Origin: JAAZAI01 sp050942875 | GTDB lineage: Bacteria > Verrucomicrobiota > Kiritimatiellia > RFP12 > UBA3636 | Assembly: GCA_050942875.1 (NCBI GenBank) | Contig: JBMNOD010000032.1 | Coordinates: 1 to 37,327 of the forward strand | Direction of reading: 5' to 3' | DNA length: 37,327 bases | In this document: one piece after another, positions 1 through 8,123 of the stretch | How positions within the stretch are numbered: the first letter of the stretch is position 1 | Layout of the letters: each line of letters begins with the position of its first letter | Notes under the pieces: generated by a model | What the model saw: only the letters and a program-made list of their open reading frames with translations | Told to the model about the DNA's origin: nothing | Database searches by the model: none | Program-made: the position numbers and the translations under genes

Positions 1-1298
1 ACACGGCCAACAACTTGAACCAATACACAACTATTGACGCCATCACACCAAGCTATGATGCCGACGGGAACATGACATGGGACGGGCGTTTCAGCTATGC
101 GTATGATGCAGAGAACCGCCTGATTGCAGCATACTCAAACAACGTCTGCGTTGTTTCCAACGCCTATGACCATGCTAACCGCCGTGTGTTGAAGTGGACA
201 CCTTGCCACACAACCTCCTTCGTCTATGACGGCTGGAATCTGGTTCAGGAAACGATTTCAACCGCATCCGGCACGACAACCAACCATTACGTTTGGGGCA
301 GAGACCTCTCCGGCACAATGCAAGGTGCTGGCGGCGTCGGCGGACTGCTCGCCGTTTCGCTCAATGGGGCTTGGTACTTCCCGCTCTTCGACGCCAACGG
401 CAACATCACCGCCTATGTCAACGAGCAGGGGGTTGTTGTCGCGGAGTATGTCTATGACGCCTATGGTGCAACCATTGCCGCCTCAGGCTCGATGAGCGAC
501 ACCTTCCGTCATCGTTTCAGTACAAAATACTATGACGCCGAAACCGATCTTTATTACTACGGCTATCGTTTCTATTCGCCAACACTCCACCGCTGGCTCA
601 ACCGCGACCCCATCGAGGAAGAAGGCGGATTCAATTTGTATGCTTTCTGTGGGAACGACGGGGTGAATTTGGTTGATGTTCTAGGACGGCGTATCTGGGT
701 GGTAGATGGAGATATGGGGTATGGTGATTTGGTCAAAAGTTGGAATGAGACCATTGATTCAGAAAGGAAGCGGATACGAACTTTCATTGACGCATTGCCG
801 ACGGACTCAAATTACAAGTTCTACTGGTATTACAGGTCTTCTCCAAGCGGTACGTGGAATCAGGATAAAGATATTTCACGTCAGGAGTTCATTCGTAGAA
901 TGGACAGCGAGACTGTTGAGCACGTTCGATCCCAATTCATCAGTTTATCCAGCGATAAGAGATTAGTTCAAGCTACGGTCGTAGGACACTCTTGTCAGTG
1001 GGATGCAACCGGGTATGGACACCACACCTCTGAGCTTAACGAAGTCCATTATCGGAATGAAAGTGTGCCGAGGGAAACAGTAAAAAAAGCAATCGATACG
1101 ATAAAACCAGGCACAGGATACTTGGTCTATTCATCCTGCATTGGCGCTGGAGGAGTAGGAAAAGGCTGGATAGAAACCCAGCAATTGGCGGTATCATTGT
1201 ACAAACCAGTCGCAAATCCCAAAAAATGCCACGTGATTTGGTACGCCGCGTATCTGAAGAACAAAGAGGTAAAAACCAATGAGCAGAACGATAATTGA
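1..1298 (+). CDS. Rhs protein, C-terminal part, with variable tip (candidate toxin) domain
   Basis: The frame is open to the left edge, so the N-terminal part of the gene lies outside the window. The visible part has YD-type repeats, then the Rhs core signature (YYYGYRFYSP, RWLNRDPIEE, NLYAFCGND) ending near base 690. After the core comes an unrelated tip of about 200 residues (bases about 690-1298). This is the normal layout of Rhs polymorphic toxins, where the shell encloses a C-terminal effector. The tip alternates predicted strands and helices. It has a His after a hydrophobic strand (VVGHSC, bases 987-989) and a Cys after another (YLVYSSCIGAGG, bases 1137-1139), as in clan CD (caspase/CHAT/DUF4347-like) peptidases. 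The tip looks AT-richer than the core, as is usual for exchanged tips. The Rhs assignment is firm; the peptidase idea is an inference from motif spacing only. Confidence 0.9.
   Translation, partial: TANNLNQYTTIDAITPSYDADGNMTWDGRFSYAYDAENRLIAAYSNNVCVVSNAYDHANRRVLKWTPCHTTSFVYDGWNLVQETISTASGTTTNHYVWGRDLSGTMQGAGGVGGLLAVSLNGAWYFPLFDANGNITAYVNEQGVVVAEYVYDAYGATIAASGSMSDTFRHRFSTKYYDAETDLYYYGYRFYSPTLHRWLNRDPIEEEGGFNLYAFCGNDGVNLVDVLGRRIWVVDGDMGYGDLVKSWNETIDSERKRIRTFIDALPTDSNYKFYWYYRSSPSGTWNQDKDISRQEFIRRMDSETVEHVRSQFISLSSDKRLVQATVVGHSCQWDATGYGHHTSELNEVHYRNESVPRETVKKAIDTIKPGTGYLVYSSCIGAGGVGKGWIETQQLAVSLYKPVANPKKCHVIWYAAYLKNKEVKTNEQNDN
135..536 (+). repeat. Rhs core direct repeat, copy 1
   Basis: This 402-bp stretch of the left Rhs gene aligns without gaps to bases 2310-2711 (constant offset 2175). 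By eye roughly nine bases in ten are identical. It encodes the segment from NNVCVVSNAYDH to HRFSTKYYD. Such repeats between an rhs gene and a downstream orphan core are the known substrate for tip exchange by homologous recombination. Confidence 0.9.
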
Positions 1299-1992
1299 CA
1301 TGAATGTTTTTTGTTTAACCGGCAGATTAGGTCTATACTGCGTATGGTTCGCAATGGCCGTTCTTTTGATTTCTGGAACAGCATGCAAAATGGATTCTAT
1401 GCGCCAGGATGCAATGCACGCCGATGCCGATAAGCGTTTGTTAGATGTGCCGCCGATCGGGTTTTCTTCGGATCTGCAAACAGACGGAATCATCGTTTTT
1501 GCCGACGCTCCAGTTTTGTCGTTGGCGACTAATGGAGAGGCAAAGGTCAAGATGTCCGCAAGGGTGTGGAATGCAATAGATCTGCCAGTTTTTTTGTGTG
1601 TCAAGCCCTCGATTGTTCGACTGGATGCGGTGGGATATGTTTCGGGGGAAAATCAAGAAGGCTATTCAGGGGGATTGCCTCCACTTGTTCTTACCGACCT
1701 TGAGGGAAGCGAACGTTATCGGTTGCTTCGACCGCCAGTTGTCAACCGAGGTGCTAAGATTCATTATCCATATGGGTTTCATTTCATTCAAGAAGAGTTT
1801 CAAATCACAGATAACGAGGTGCTTCATGCAGATGAAATACGTATCTATTTGGCATTTCATATTAAAGGCTACGTTCTTGGATGTACGAACAAATTTGATG
1901 TTAAACTGAAGCGTACACACTCTTTGACACCTGGAGTCCTGTCGTCGAATAAAGTGTACAGAGAGACCGTTAGGGAGCCTCCGTTACCATGA
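1279..1992 (+). CDS. putative lipoprotein; candidate immunity protein for the Rhs tip
   Basis: This 237-residue protein is not a family I recognise. The N-terminus has a hydrophobic stretch (residues about 18-33, WFAMAVLLISGTAC) ending in a Cys, which suggests a lipoprotein signal, although Gly at the -3 position makes a weak lipobox. The rest looks like a beta-rich soluble domain. The start (ATG 1279) lies inside the end of the Rhs gene, a 20-nt overlap, and the stop overlaps the next Rhs fragment by 4 nt. Its base composition is AT-rich like the tip. A small gene directly behind an Rhs tip is usually the cognate immunity gene, and an envelope-anchored immunity protein would fit a toxin acting in the periplasm. 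That role is inferred from position only. Confidence 0.65.
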   Translation: MSRTIIDMNVFCLTGRLGLYCVWFAMAVLLISGTACKMDSMRQDAMHADADKRLLDVPPIGFSSDLQTDGIIVFADAPVLSLATNGEAKVKMSARVWNAIDLPVFLCVKPSIVRLDAVGYVSGENQEGYSGGLPPLVLTDLEGSERYRLLRPPVVNRGAKIHYPYGFHFIQEEFQITDNEVLHADEIRIYLAFHIKGYVLGCTNKFDVKLKRTHSLTPGVLSSNKVYRETVREPPLP

Positions 1993-2750
1993 GATACGTC
2001 TACGACGACGCGGGACGCCGCACGTCCTGCAACGCCGACGCCTTCGGCTACAACGCCCGAAGCGAGGTCACTGCGGCAAACATTCAATCAAACGCTTTCA
2101 CCTACGCCTACGACCACATCGGAAATCATACGGCTTCATCCGTTGATTCCGCGACCACGACTTACGAAGCCAACGCCCTGAACCAATACACATCCTTCTC
2201 AAATCTTGTCCAATCCTGTAATCCTGTCTATGATCTGGATGGCAACATGCTGACCAACGACGTCTGGTCGTATACGTGGGACTGTGAGAATCGGCTTGTT
2301 TCCGTCTCTTCAAACAACGTCTGCGTTGTATCCAACGCCTATGACCACATGAGCAGAAGGGTGTTGAAGTGGACACCTTGCCACACAACCACCTTCGTCT
2401 ATGACGGTTGGAATCTGGTTCAGGAAACGATTTCAACCGCATCCGGCACGACAACGAACCATTACGTTTGGGGCAAAGACCTCTCCGGCACGATGCAAGG
2501 CGCGGGTGGCGTCGGCGGGTTGCTTGCTGTTTCGCTCAATGGGGCTTGGTGCTTCCCGTTCTATGACAACAACGGCAACATCACCGCCTATGTCAACGAG
2601 CAAGGCGTCGTTGTCGCGGAATATGTCTATGACGCCTATGGCGGCACCATAGCCAAATCCGGCATCATGGCAGATGCCTTCGCCCATCGTTTCAGCACGA
2701 AGCATTACGACCGAAGCGAGCGAAAGGAACAACAGCGTGAAGCAGCGTAA
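1989..2750 (+). CDS. orphan Rhs core fragment without tip
   Basis: The 253-residue product starts within YD repeats (MRYVYDDAGRRTSC) and runs through the same core as the left Rhs gene, then stops just after HRFSTKHYD. The remainder of the core (the YYYGYRFYSP and RDPIEE region) and any tip are missing. The last residues (RSERKEQQREAA) are junction sequence that overlaps the next gene's start. There is no signal peptide and no N-terminal shell. It is most likely a displaced or silent cassette left by recombination, not a working toxin. Its ATG overlaps the stop of the lipoprotein gene by 4 nt, so it may still be translated. Confidence 0.7.
   Translation: MRYVYDDAGRRTSCNADAFGYNARSEVTAANIQSNAFTYAYDHIGNHTASSVDSATTTYEANALNQYTSFSNLVQSCNPVYDLDGNMLTNDVWSYTWDCENRLVSVSSNNVCVVSNAYDHMSRRVLKWTPCHTTTFVYDGWNLVQETISTASGTTTNHYVWGKDLSGTMQGAGGVGGLLAVSLNGAWCFPFYDNNGNITAYVNEQGVVVAEYVYDAYGGTIAKSGIMADAFAHRFSTKHYDRSERKEQQREAA
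2310..2711 (+). repeat. Rhs core direct repeat, copy 2
   Basis: This is the gap-free partner of bases 135-536. Similarity ends abruptly at base 2711, directly before the ribosome-binding site of the regulator gene, so 2711/2712 is a probable recombination or deletion junction. Confidence 0.9.
2723..2728 (+). promoter_or_regulatory. ribosome-binding site deciding the GTG start of the regulator
   Basis: AAAGGA lies 8 nt before GTG 2737. It supports that GTG over the longer in-frame start at 2674, whose first 21 residues would be read from Rhs repeat DNA. Confidence 0.6.
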
Positions 2751-3891
2751 CGTCCTAGTCATGGTGACGCCGGTGAGCGGGCCTCGGCTCACGGGGATTG
2801 CCCGTTATGCAAAGGAGCACGGGTGGAACTTGATGGTGCAGGATCGCCTCGGCTACCAGTCGATCTTCTGGCATGGCGACGGCGTGCTGGCGACGGTGCG
2901 GCCGGACGAGATGGCGGTGCGGCGCGTGCAGAGTTTCCGTCGGATGGGCACGCCGGTCGTCGATCTCACGATCGACCGCCCCGACATCCGCCTTCCGCGG
3001 GTGACCAGCGACCATGCCGCGCTGGGACGTCTGGCGGCGGAACATTTCGCCGCGCGCGACTTCCAGAACACGGCCTGGTTCTCCCTCGGTTTCACCCACG
3101 TCCATGCGCTCCGCATTCAAGGCCTCACCGAGGAGTGCCGTCGTTTGGGCATGGCCGAGCCTCTGCGCTGGGTCTATTCGGAGATGGAGTCTCCGAAGTC
3201 GCTTCCAAACTGGTCGACTTTCGCCCGGATCATCGCCAGGCGCATTGCGGAGGCACCGCATCCGCTTGCCATTCTGACGTACGACGAATCCGATGGCGCC
3301 CGGCTCCTTGCCGTCTGCCGCGAGGCGGGCGTCTCCGTGCCCGAGGAAGTGGCGATTCTCTCGATTGGCAACGATCCGATCCTTTGCGAAAACCAGCCCG
3401 TCACGCTGTCGTCGATCGACCAGAATCTCGACCGCGGGGGCTACGAGGCCGCGGCGTTGCTTGATCGCCTCATGGATGGGAGGCCTGCGCCATCGCAGCC
3501 GATTCTCGTGCCGCCCGTCGGCATCGTCACCCGGCGTTCCACCGACACGCGCGCGGTGTCGGATCCCGTGCTCCGGCGTGCGCTCGGACTCATTGCCGAG
3601 AACCTGGCGCGTCCGTATGGCGCGGAGCAGATTGCCGACGCGCTCGGTCTTCCGCGCTTCAAGGTGGATCGGCTTTTTTCCGGCGTTCTCGGGCGCACCG
3701 TCGGCGAGGAGATTCGCCGCCAGCGCCTCGCCCAGGTGAAGCTGCTGCTGGCCTCGACGAACGACACGCTGGCTTCCATCGCCCGCCAGACCGGCTTTTG
3801 CCATGCGTCCTATCTCTCGAACACGTTCCGGCGCGAGGTCGGCATGACGCCGCGAGCCTGGCGCAAGCGGAACGACTGGGCGGGTGTCTAA
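2737..3891 (+). CDS. XylR-type transcriptional regulator (LacI-like sensor plus AraC HTH)
   Basis: The product is 384 residues from GTG 2737 (MKQRNVLVMVTP). Residues about 5-260 resemble the periplasmic-binding-protein-like sugar sensor of LacI/XylR regulators, including a segment AILSIGNDPILCE followed by SSIDQN, typical of this fold. Residues about 277-384 form an AraC-type double helix-turn-helix ending GFCHASYLSNTFRREVGMTP. There is no N-terminal LacI HTH. Members of this family bind a sugar and activate or repress a neighbouring catabolic operon, here very likely the five genes that follow (3985-11844). The coding start abuts Rhs core DNA, so the original upstream region may have been replaced. 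The effector sugar cannot be read from the sequence. Confidence 0.88.
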   Translation: MKQRNVLVMVTPVSGPRLTGIARYAKEHGWNLMVQDRLGYQSIFWHGDGVLATVRPDEMAVRRVQSFRRMGTPVVDLTIDRPDIRLPRVTSDHAALGRLAAEHFAARDFQNTAWFSLGFTHVHALRIQGLTEECRRLGMAEPLRWVYSEMESPKSLPNWSTFARIIARRIAEAPHPLAILTYDESDGARLLAVCREAGVSVPEEVAILSIGNDPILCENQPVTLSSIDQNLDRGGYEAAALLDRLMDGRPAPSQPILVPPVGIVTRRSTDTRAVSDPVLRRALGLIAENLARPYGAEQIADALGLPRFKVDRLFSGVLGRTVGEEIRRQRLAQVKLLLASTNDTLASIARQTGFCHASYLSNTFRREVGMTPRAWRKRNDWAGV

Positions 3892-3984
3892 ATCGTGCAA
3901 TTAATGAATTAAAAAATGCAATGGCGAAGAGGCGGGCGATTCCGGTAGTCTACTGGGCGTCATCCGGAAAAGGAGATTACCACC
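3892..3984 (+). promoter_or_regulatory. probable control region of the carbohydrate operon
   Basis: This 93-bp gap between the regulator and the LamG gene is AT-rich at its left end. It holds an inverted repeat TTAAT-GA-ATTAA (3901-3912) and an imperfect one, CCGGTAG-T-CTACTGG (3942-3956, one mismatch). AGGAG at 3971-3975 lies 9 nt before ATG 3985. The dyads are candidate operator sites for the regulator. No convincing -35/-10 pair was picked out. Confidence 0.3.
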
Positions 3985-6759
3985 ATGAACGCCTCAATCA
4001 AACTTACTCTCGCCTTGGCCCTTGTCGGCCTTGGGCTTCGTTTTGCAAATGCCGCAGACGCCTTCGTGGAGTCTTCAGGCGCACAAGCCATCAACACGGG
4101 CTACCATGTGAAGTCCAACACGAAGCTCGTGGTGGACTTCCAAGTCACGGACGCGAGCAAGAGATCCGCCGCCGTGTTCGGGACAACGGGAGGAAGCGGA
4201 ACGACCTGCCTGCTTTGGGTGAATGGCAGCACCCCCGGGAACCTGGAGCCAAACTTCGGCGATTGGTGCGGCGGCATTTTGTCTCCGGCCGACACCTCTC
4301 GCTACACAATCGAATACGACCTGCCCGGCAGGTCGGTGAAGATCTACAGCCACGGCAGTTCCACGCCGCTCAATACGAAGGGCGCAGACAAAGTCCAAGA
4401 CCTCGGCACGTCCGATCGGCCGCTGGCGTTGTTCGCCAACTGCAAGTCGGCGGGAGGCTCGAACGTGGAGAATTGCGGCTACAGCCGGATTTACTCGTTC
4501 AAGGTTTTCGAGGGCGGGGCGCTTGTCCACGATTGGGTTCCGGCGATGAAAGCCGGCGAGGTCGGCTTTGTGGACAAAGTGGGCGGCGGTTTCATCCGCA
4601 TGCATCTCATGGGCGTTGCGCCGCTGACGATCGGCGGCGACTACGAGACGCTGGACGACGATCCGTTCATCCAGAGCGACGGCGCGACCATCGTCAACAC
4701 GGGCTTCCGCCCGGGACCCGACATGAAGATGGAGATCGACTTCGCCTGCACGGACGCGGCGCAGGATCAGCGCGTCTTCGGCGCGACGGTGGACGGCGGC
4801 CAGAGCTTCGAATACTACGCCAATACGTCCGGGGGATTCTCCTGGATCGCCAGCCGGACGTGGACGGGCGGCATCGGGATCAACGCGCGCGACACCGTCC
4901 GCCGGTCGTTCGTGATCGACATCCCGAACGATTCCGTTGCCTTGATGACGGGGAATACGGCGACCTATACCGCCGTGCTTTCCGCAACGTCGAGTGATGT
5001 CTTCACTGAAGCATGCGAGGCCCCGGTGGGCCTTTTCGGGCGCTGCATTGACGCCAACGGCTGTGCCGATTGGGCTGGCGGTCGTTCAACGGCCCGCATT
5101 TACGGCGTGAAGTTCTGGAAGAACGGAACGCTCGTCAAGAACCTTGTGCCGTGCGTGAAGGGCGGCGTGCCGGGTTTCCGGGACGCGGTGGACGGCGCGT
5201 TCCACACGGGCGAGAACGTCGCCGCCCTCACGGCCGGCGGAAACGTCGGGCGGATCGTCGACGACGGCTTCGTCGAGACAGTCGGCAACGACATTGCCGC
5301 AGGCGGGCACTTCATCGACACCGGCTACACGGCCGGCGTCGGCACGCGCGTCGAAGCGGACTATGCGTTTGCTGAAAACTACGGCGCCGCCGCAACGGGC
5401 GACTGGTGGGTTCTCAATTCCAATTTTGGCGACAACGTTGAACTGTTCGGGCTTTGCGCCAACCAGGACACGCTCAACGCGAGCCTGGGCGCGACCCATC
5501 GCTGGGCGAACACCGGTCTGCCCAATGCGAAGCAGGGCAAAAACATCCGCCGCACGCTCGTTTTGGATTCGCCCGGCAAGACGATCGCCATCATCACGGC
5601 GGGCTACACGAACTACGTCGCCACCGTCTCGGCGGGCCTGTCGCAGAACATGGGGCAGACGCTCAAGCTGGCCTCCACGGCCGGCGGCGGCGGCGGCTAC
5701 GCCCCGGTCAAATTCTACCGGCTCAAGATTTACGAGAACAACACGCTGGTTCGCGACTACAAACCCTACGTCTCGAACGGCGCGCCGGGACTGAAGTATG
5801 GCGGCACGTTCGTCAAGTTCTCCTGGAATGCCAACAACGGCGCCGCGGGCATGCCGACGGCGGGCGGCGACATCGACGTTTCCTCCGCTTCGGATCGCGA
5901 CGCCTATGCGCTCTTCTCCGGCGCGCAGTCCATCGACACGGGCTACAAGGCGAACGGCAACACGAAGTTCGTCGTGGACTTCGCCTTTGCGAACGGCTTC
6001 AACAAGCCACAGCAGTTCGTCTTCGAGACCGGAAGCGAAATCATCGGGCGCATCTACACGAGCGGAAGCGGCGGCACGGGCGCGGGCTATTCATGGACGT
6101 ACAGCAAGGGCGGCAACTGGACGGGCACGGGGGTTGCGGTCGATCATCAGCGCCGACTCTTCACGGTCGATGCCTATGGAAACCAAGTGCGCATGACGCC
6201 CGGCGGCTACACTGGCGATGCGACAATGGCCGGGCTCGACAACGACTATCAATGCACGCAAAACACGCGGATTGGATCGAATGTCGCGGGGAGCAGTTCC
6301 TTCTCCAGGATCCGCCTCTACCGGTTCTCCATCTACGAAGCGGGAGAGAAGGTGCGCGAATTTGTGCCGTGCATGGACGGCGCCGTCCCCTGCCTCCACG
6401 ACCTCGTGGGCGGAGGGACGTACACGACCGCGGGACTCCAGGTCGTCGGGCGCGGCCATCAAGGCGCCCAGGAGTGGATTGTCCGCCCCGCCGACGTGTC
6501 GCTGGCGGAGAGCGCCGGGTCGGTCACGCTCCGGGCGAAGGCCCTCGGCGCGGTGGTCGGGTACCGCTGGACGAAAAACGGCCGGCTGATCGAAGGCGGG
6601 GAGAATGGTTCGCTCACGGTCGACTGGTCGACCAAGCCGACGACCGATCTCTATGCCGTCACGCCCGTTTTCCTCGTGAACGATGTGGAAGTCGAAGGGG
6701 AGCCTGCCGTGGCGTCCGTGACGTCGCTGCCGCGGAACTTCATGCTCATCATCCGCTGA
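3985..6759 (+). CDS. secreted LamG-like repeat protein with C-terminal Ig-like domain
   Basis: This 924-residue protein begins with a clear signal peptide (MNASIKLTLALALVGLGLRF, cut near ANA-ADAF). It then has four related modules of about 200 residues, starting near residues 25, 225, 425 and 637. Each opens with a (F/A)xxSxGxxxIxTGY-like strand, continues as a concanavalin A/LamG-type beta-sandwich, and ends with a (Y/F)xxKx(F/Y)ExGxLVxxxVP motif. The last 100 residues (from about 823) look Ig-like (VSLAESAGSVTLRAKA, YRWTKNG). LamG folds bind glycans or host surface molecules. As the first gene of the operon it may capture or display the substrate. No sorting signal or membrane anchor is seen at the C-terminus. 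Function beyond binding is not claimed. Confidence 0.8.
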   Translation: MNASIKLTLALALVGLGLRFANAADAFVESSGAQAINTGYHVKSNTKLVVDFQVTDASKRSAAVFGTTGGSGTTCLLWVNGSTPGNLEPNFGDWCGGILSPADTSRYTIEYDLPGRSVKIYSHGSSTPLNTKGADKVQDLGTSDRPLALFANCKSAGGSNVENCGYSRIYSFKVFEGGALVHDWVPAMKAGEVGFVDKVGGGFIRMHLMGVAPLTIGGDYETLDDDPFIQSDGATIVNTGFRPGPDMKMEIDFACTDAAQDQRVFGATVDGGQSFEYYANTSGGFSWIASRTWTGGIGINARDTVRRSFVIDIPNDSVALMTGNTATYTAVLSATSSDVFTEACEAPVGLFGRCIDANGCADWAGGRSTARIYGVKFWKNGTLVKNLVPCVKGGVPGFRDAVDGAFHTGENVAALTAGGNVGRIVDDGFVETVGNDIAAGGHFIDTGYTAGVGTRVEADYAFAENYGAAATGDWWVLNSNFGDNVELFGLCANQDTLNASLGATHRWANTGLPNAKQGKNIRRTLVLDSPGKTIAIITAGYTNYVATVSAGLSQNMGQTLKLASTAGGGGGYAPVKFYRLKIYENNTLVRDYKPYVSNGAPGLKYGGTFVKFSWNANNGAAGMPTAGGDIDVSSASDRDAYALFSGAQSIDTGYKANGNTKFVVDFAFANGFNKPQQFVFETGSEIIGRIYTSGSGGTGAGYSWTYSKGGNWTGTGVAVDHQRRLFTVDAYGNQVRMTPGGYTGDATMAGLDNDYQCTQNTRIGSNVAGSSSFSRIRLYRFSIYEAGEKVREFVPCMDGAVPCLHDLVGGGTYTTAGLQVVGRGHQGAQEWIVRPADVSLAESAGSVTLRAKALGAVVGYRWTKNGRLIEGGENGSLTVDWSTKPTTDLYAVTPVFLVNDVEVEGEPAVASVTSLPRNFMLIIR

Positions 6760-6766
6760 CCCCAGC

Positions 6767-8107
6767 ATGAACGACCTTGCTTTGCTCCTCTACGGCGAAA
6801 ACGATCTGCGCCTGGAGCCGGTGGCGTTGGAGCCCGCCGGCGAGGACGCCGTGATCGTCGACATCGTTTCCAATACCATTTGCATGAGCGACTGGAAGGC
6901 CGCCTCGCTCGGGACGCGCCATCGCCGCGTCCCGAAGGACATCGCCGCCCGCCCGATCATGATCGGGCACGAGGTCTCCGGCATCGTCCGCGAAGTCGGC
7001 ACGCGCTGGCGCGACCGCTACCGCGTCGGCCAGCGCGTGGGCGTGCAGCCGGCCTTCAATCTGCCGGGGCGCGAGCTGGAGACGATGGGGTATGCGTGGC
7101 CGACGATGGGCGGAGACACGACGGCCATCCGCATCCCCGCCGAGGTGCTGGAGCAGGGGTGCCTCTTGCCTTACGAAGGCGAAGGCCCGTTCTTCGCCTG
7201 TTCGCTGGCCGAGCCCGTGGGCTGCATTGTGAGCGCGTTTCGCACGAGCTACCACAATGACTTCAATTCGCACGTCCTTCAGACCGGCCTCCTGCCCGGC
7301 GGCACCATGCTCCTGATGGCCGGTTGCGGCGCGATGGGGCTTGCGGCCATCGACATCGCCTGCCACAACCCCGAGAGCCGTCCGCGCCGTCTCGTCGTGA
7401 CCGATGTGGACGAGGCGCGCCTTGCCCGCGCCGCCGAGGTCTTCGGCCTCGCGTGGACGCCCGGGGGCAAGACGGCGTCGGGCCGTGTGGCCGAAACGGA
7501 ACTCCATTTCGTGAACACGAGCGGGATGTCCGATCCCGTCACGGAGCTCAAGGCGTTCAACCTCGCCGACGACGCCCGCGAGGGCGTCATGCAGTGCGTC
7601 GGCGGCTACGACGACGTCTTTCTTTTCGCGGCCGTGCCGGCGCTCGTCCCGCAGGCGTCTGAATTGCTCGGGTTCGGCGGGTGCCTGAATTTCTTCGCCG
7701 GGCCGATGGACCAGGATTTCTTCGCTCCGATCAATTTCTACGGCATCCATTACTACGGGCATCGCTGCGTGGGGTCGTCGGGCGGCGACGTGGCGGACAT
7801 GGTCGATTCGCTCGACTGGATTGCGCGCGGCCTGATCCACCCCGAGGTGATGGTGACGCACGTGGGCGGCCTTGACAGCGCCGCCGAAGCGACGCTCTCG
7901 CTTCCCGCGGTTCCCGGCGGCAAGCGCCTGGTGTACACGCAACGGTCGCTGCCGATGACGCCGATTGAAGACTTCGAGCGTCTCGGCGAAACCGACCCCC
8001 TGTTTGCCGAGCTTGCCCGCATCACGGCCGCCAACCGCGGCCTCTGGTGCCAGGAGGCGGAGGCGTGCCTGCTCGCACGCGCGCCTCGACTTGCACCGCC
8101 TGTTTAA
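6767..8107 (+). CDS. SorE-like zinc-type dehydrogenase (L-sorbose-1-phosphate reductase family)
   Basis: The 446-residue protein is of the medium-chain dehydrogenase fold. Cys39 (ICMSDWK) and His68-Glu69 (IGHE) match the catalytic metal site; the usual four-Cys structural zinc loop is absent. The Rossmann glycine motif is AGCGAMGLAAID. Segments such as SDWK-xxx-GTRH-xx-VPKD and CLNFFAGP-xD-xxF-APINFY recall SorE, which reduces L-sorbose 1-phosphate to D-glucitol 6-phosphate. It starts 7 nt after the LamG stop and ends 16 nt before the kinase, so the genes are co-transcribed. Together with the PfkB kinase it suggests handling of a ketose or alditol phosphate in the cytoplasm. The exact substrate is inferred from remembered family similarity. 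Confidence 0.75.
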   Translation: MNDLALLLYGENDLRLEPVALEPAGEDAVIVDIVSNTICMSDWKAASLGTRHRRVPKDIAARPIMIGHEVSGIVREVGTRWRDRYRVGQRVGVQPAFNLPGRELETMGYAWPTMGGDTTAIRIPAEVLEQGCLLPYEGEGPFFACSLAEPVGCIVSAFRTSYHNDFNSHVLQTGLLPGGTMLLMAGCGAMGLAAIDIACHNPESRPRRLVVTDVDEARLARAAEVFGLAWTPGGKTASGRVAETELHFVNTSGMSDPVTELKAFNLADDAREGVMQCVGGYDDVFLFAAVPALVPQASELLGFGGCLNFFAGPMDQDFFAPINFYGIHYYGHRCVGSSGGDVADMVDSLDWIARGLIHPEVMVTHVGGLDSAAEATLSLPAVPGGKRLVYTQRSLPMTPIEDFERLGETDPLFAELARITAANRGLWCQEAEACLLARAPRLAPPV

Positions 8108-8123
8108 GGTAGACTCGTCGCTT

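Noticed and set aside
2674..2736. Longer start for the XylR-type regulator.
   Set aside because: The extra 21 residues come from Rhs repeat DNA, and GTG 2737 has a well-placed ribosome-binding site.
5454..6770. Alternative plus-strand frame within the LamG gene.
   Set aside because: Arg/Gly/His-rich translation without motifs; the LamG frame has a signal peptide and repeats.
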